In this document: positions 62,503 to 64,000 of the stretch, in pieces
Layout: every line of letters starts with the position of its first letter
Numbering within the stretch: the first letter of the stretch is position 1
NCBI GenBank assembly: GCA_017443175.1
Contig: JAFSOZ010000011.1
Coordinates: 125,881 to 189,880 of the forward strand
DNA length: 64,000 nt
Direction of reading: 5' to 3'
Source of the DNA: Bacteroidales bacterium
GTDB lineage: Bacteria; Bacteroidota; Bacteroidia; Bacteroidales; WCHB1-69
Notes under the pieces: generated by a model
What the model was told of the DNA's origin: nothing
Database searches by the model: none
What the model saw: the letters and a program-made list of their open reading frames with translations, nothing else
Program-made: the position numbers and the translations under genes

Positions 62503-63555
62503 ATGAAAAAGATTCTCATCACCGGCGGTGCCGGCTTCATTGGAAACCATGTCGTCAGACGTTTTGTAAACAAATATCCCGATTATGAGATTTACAATCT
62601 CGACAGTTTGACCTACGCAGGCAATCTGGAGAACCTGACCGACATCGATAAAAAGCCCAACTATCATTTCATCAAGGGCGACATTGCGGATCAGGAGTTC
62701 ATCATGAATTTGTTCCAGGAGTATCAGTTCGACGGCGTCATCCATCTGGCCGCCGAGTCGCATGTGGACCGTTCCATCAAAGACCCAATGACTTTCGTGC
62801 ACACCAATGTGCTGGGCACGGTGCATCTGCTCAACGCTGCCCGCACCATTTGGAACGGCAATTGGGAAGGCAAGAAATACTATCAGATTTCCACGGATGA
62901 GGTGTATGGTGCTTTGGGCGATACGGGCTCTTTCAAGGAAACCACCCCGTACAATCCTCACAGTCCGTACTCCGCAGCCAAGGCCAGCGCCGACCATTTC
63001 GTGCGCGCTTACCACGACACTTACGGCATGCCCACGGTGATTTCCAATTGCTCCAACAACTACGGTCCTTACCAGTTCCCGGAGAAGCTGATTCCGTTGT
63101 TCATCAACAACATCAAGAACAACAAGCCGCTGCCCGTCTATGGCAAGGGCATCAATGTGCGCGACTGGCTCTATGTGGAAGACCATGCCGATGCCATCGA
63201 CCTGATTTTCCATGAGGCCAAGCCGGGTGAGACATACAACATTGGCGGAAACAACGAGTGGCGCAACATCGACCTGATCAAGAAGCTGATTGAGATCATG
63301 GACCGCAAACTGGGCCGTCCGGAAGGCACATCCTTGGCGTTGATCACCTATGTAACCGACCGTGCGGGACACGATTTGCGCTATGCCATCGATCCCACTA
63401 AGATCAAAAATGAGTTGGGTTGGGAACCCAAAGTCAAATTTGACGAGGGCTTTGAGAAAACCGTCGATTGGTACTTAGCCAACGAGGAGTGGTTCAACCA
63501 CGTCACCTCAGGAGCCTACGTGGAGTATTATAAAAAGATGTACGAGGGACGATAG
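62503..63555 (+). CDS. rmlB: dTDP-glucose 4,6-dehydratase
   Basis: Makes dTDP-4-keto-6-deoxyglucose, the precursor of rhamnose and other deoxysugars. 350 residues, extended SDR fold: NAD site GGAGFIGNH at the start, catalytic STDEVYG with Y-x3-K in YSAAKASADH, and the family motifs NCSNNYGPYQFPEKLIP and YNIGGNNEW. No rmlA, C or D gene is nearby. It lies four bases after the Nfn gene. Confidence 0.96.
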   Translation: MKKILITGGAGFIGNHVVRRFVNKYPDYEIYNLDSLTYAGNLENLTDIDKKPNYHFIKGDIADQEFIMNLFQEYQFDGVIHLAAESHVDRSIKDPMTFVHTNVLGTVHLLNAARTIWNGNWEGKKYYQISTDEVYGALGDTGSFKETTPYNPHSPYSAAKASADHFVRAYHDTYGMPTVISNCSNNYGPYQFPEKLIPLFINNIKNNKPLPVYGKGINVRDWLYVEDHADAIDLIFHEAKPGETYNIGGNNEWRNIDLIKKLIEIMDRKLGRPEGTSLALITYVTDRAGHDLRYAIDPTKIKNELGWEPKVKFDEGFEKTVDWYLANEEWFNHVTSGAYVEYYKKMYEGR

Positions 63556-63559
63556 TTGT

Positions 63560-63622
63560 TGGCTGTTGGTCCTTGGTTTTTGGTCTTTGGTTTTTAGCCG
63601 TTGGTCTTTGGTCTCTAGGCTC
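63560..63622. repeat. Period-7 tandem repeat, TGGTCTT type, about 9 copies
   Basis: TGGCTGT, TGGTCCT, TGGTTTT, TGGTCTT, TGGTTTT, TAGCCGT, TGGTCTT, TGGTCTC, TAGGCTC follow each other without a break, just after the rmlB stop. Confidence 0.85.
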
Positions 63623-63636
63623 CAGTCTTTAATTCC

Positions 63637-63681
63637 CCATGCACCCCATGTACCTCGTGTACCCCATTCACCCCATGTACC
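63637..63681. repeat. Period-9 tandem repeat, CCATGTACC type, 5 copies
   Basis: CCATGCACC, CCATGTACC, TCGTGTACC, CCATTCACC, CCATGTACC in tandem. Same consensus family as the arrays at 43931 and 52764. Confidence 0.9.
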
Positions 63682-63800
63682 ATCCAGTCCCCATTTTCTC
63701 CGAAACCCACGCAACCGCCTTAACAACAGGTTGTTAAATTGGTACCTTCTATTTTCGTATATTGCTGTCTTTCTGGCCGATAAAAATTTCCGGATTCGCA

Positions 63801-63830
63801 TTGCCAGAACGGAACAACGTGTTATCTTTG
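63801..63830 (+). promoter_or_regulatory. Promoter of the Rpn-family gene
   Basis: TTG at 63801-63803, 19-base spacer, TATCTTTG at 63823-63830: an exact Bacteroidota -33/-7 pair. Confidence 0.82.
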
Positions 63831-63841
63831 CTCCATCACAT

Positions 63842-63866
63842 GGCGGCTTCGACAAGCTCAGCCGCC
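63842..63866. repeat. Palindromic element around CTTCGACAAGCTCAG in the Rpn leader
   Basis: Seven-pair stem GGCGGCT/AGCCGCC enclosing TCGACAAGCTC. The core CTTCGACAAGCTCAG is a widely dispersed short palindromic motif in many bacterial genomes. It lies between the promoter and the ATG. Confidence 0.6.
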
Positions 63867-63901
63867 TGTTAACTATAAAAACAAAACAAATTTTTATTAT
63901 T

Positions 63902-64000
63902 ATGAAAACAAACAATGTGTTCATCAATCCGTTGACCGATTTTGGTTTTAAACGTGTCTTTGCCAGTGAGGAGAACAAGGACATCCTCATCGCGTTTCTC
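63902..64000 (+). CDS. Rpn-family nuclease/putative transposase, 5' part only
   Basis: The first 33 codons are visible: MKTNNVFINPLTDFGFKR and VFASEENKDILIAFL. This is the highly conserved opening of the Rpn/PF12784 family of PD-(D/E)XK proteins (recombination-promoting nucleases), often multicopy in Bacteroidota. The catalytic core lies beyond the window. A strong promoter and a hairpin precede it. Confidence 0.85.
   Translation, partial: MKTNNVFINPLTDFGFKRVFASEENKDILIAFL

Larger units (their letters stand above)
63556..63901. other. Gene-free spacer of 346 bases
   Basis: It holds two tandem arrays, the Rpn promoter and a hairpin, each listed separately. I see no RNA gene or open frame of note. 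Confidence 0.8.

Overview
The window reads as a chromosomal segment of an anaerobic, probably uncultured member of the Bacteroidales (Bacteroidota). Several things point there. Promoters carry the phylum-typical -7 box TAnnTTTG, best seen with TTG and a 19-base spacer. Parts of the type IX secretion system are present (PorQ, PorP/SprF family, PorW/SprE). Many short lipoproteins end their signal peptide in a Bacteroidota-style lipobox. The metabolic genes are those of a fermenter: methylmalonyl-CoA mutase, butyrate kinase, a flavodiiron protein and an Nfn-type ferredoxin:NADP oxidoreductase. No rRNA, CRISPR array, insertion sequence or prophage was seen. Two tRNA genes are present.

Layout. 1-7.5 kb (minus strand): shikimate kinase (cut by the window edge), ElbB, a large DUF2723 membrane protein, PheS, a cyclophilin lipoprotein and a patatin. 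7.5-15.8 kb: methylmalonyl-CoA mutase, then on the other strand a LysM transglycosylase, a MORN-repeat protein and a small lipoprotein, then PorQ with a DegT aminotransferase. 15.9-20.6 kb: an orphan peptide-type ABC permease and the ftsQ-ftsA-ftsZ division cluster. 20.7-23.1 kb: NAD kinase and butyrate kinase under a clear promoter with a lipoprotein. 23.2-28.2 kb: a tightly packed five-gene set encoding an alarmone synthetase, an HD hydrolase, an APH-fold kinase, a membrane SpoIIE phosphatase fused to an anti-sigma-type kinase, and a STAS antagonist. 28.3-33.4 kb: pdxA, infB, nusA. 33.5-33.8 kb: divergent tRNA-Gln(TTG) and tRNA-Arg(ACG). 33.8-39.1 kb: tadA, mutY, an OmpA lipoprotein, a P-loop kinase, a BASS transporter and an LptF/G permease. 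39.3-45.0 kb: an S9 peptidase, an acyl-ACP thioesterase, a PD40/OmpA protein and a PorP/SprF protein. 45.1-50.8 kb: an accessory island (HigBA, RhuM, HAD, a double PD-(D/E)XK protein, a WYL regulator). 50.9-64 kb: rarA, dCMP deaminase, a radical SAM protein, two small membrane proteins, riboflavin synthase, PorW, bactofilin plus two ATP-synthase-associated membrane proteins without the synthase, a flavodiiron protein, fused NfnAB, RmlB and the start of an Rpn-family gene.

Two gene sets stand out. The first is the 23.2-28.2 kb operon. It joins alarmone synthesis and hydrolysis to a partner-switching relay whose sensor, phosphatase and kinase lie in one polypeptide. The second is the AT-rich gene at 48.0-49.9 kb. 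It appears to carry two separate PD-(D/E)XK nuclease-like cores and overlaps a WYL regulator by four bases, an arrangement typical of candidate defence modules. A third, genome-scale signal is a family of intergenic tandem repeats with periods of exactly 7 or 9 bases at eight loci. All functional statements here are read from sequence and family knowledge; no database search was run.
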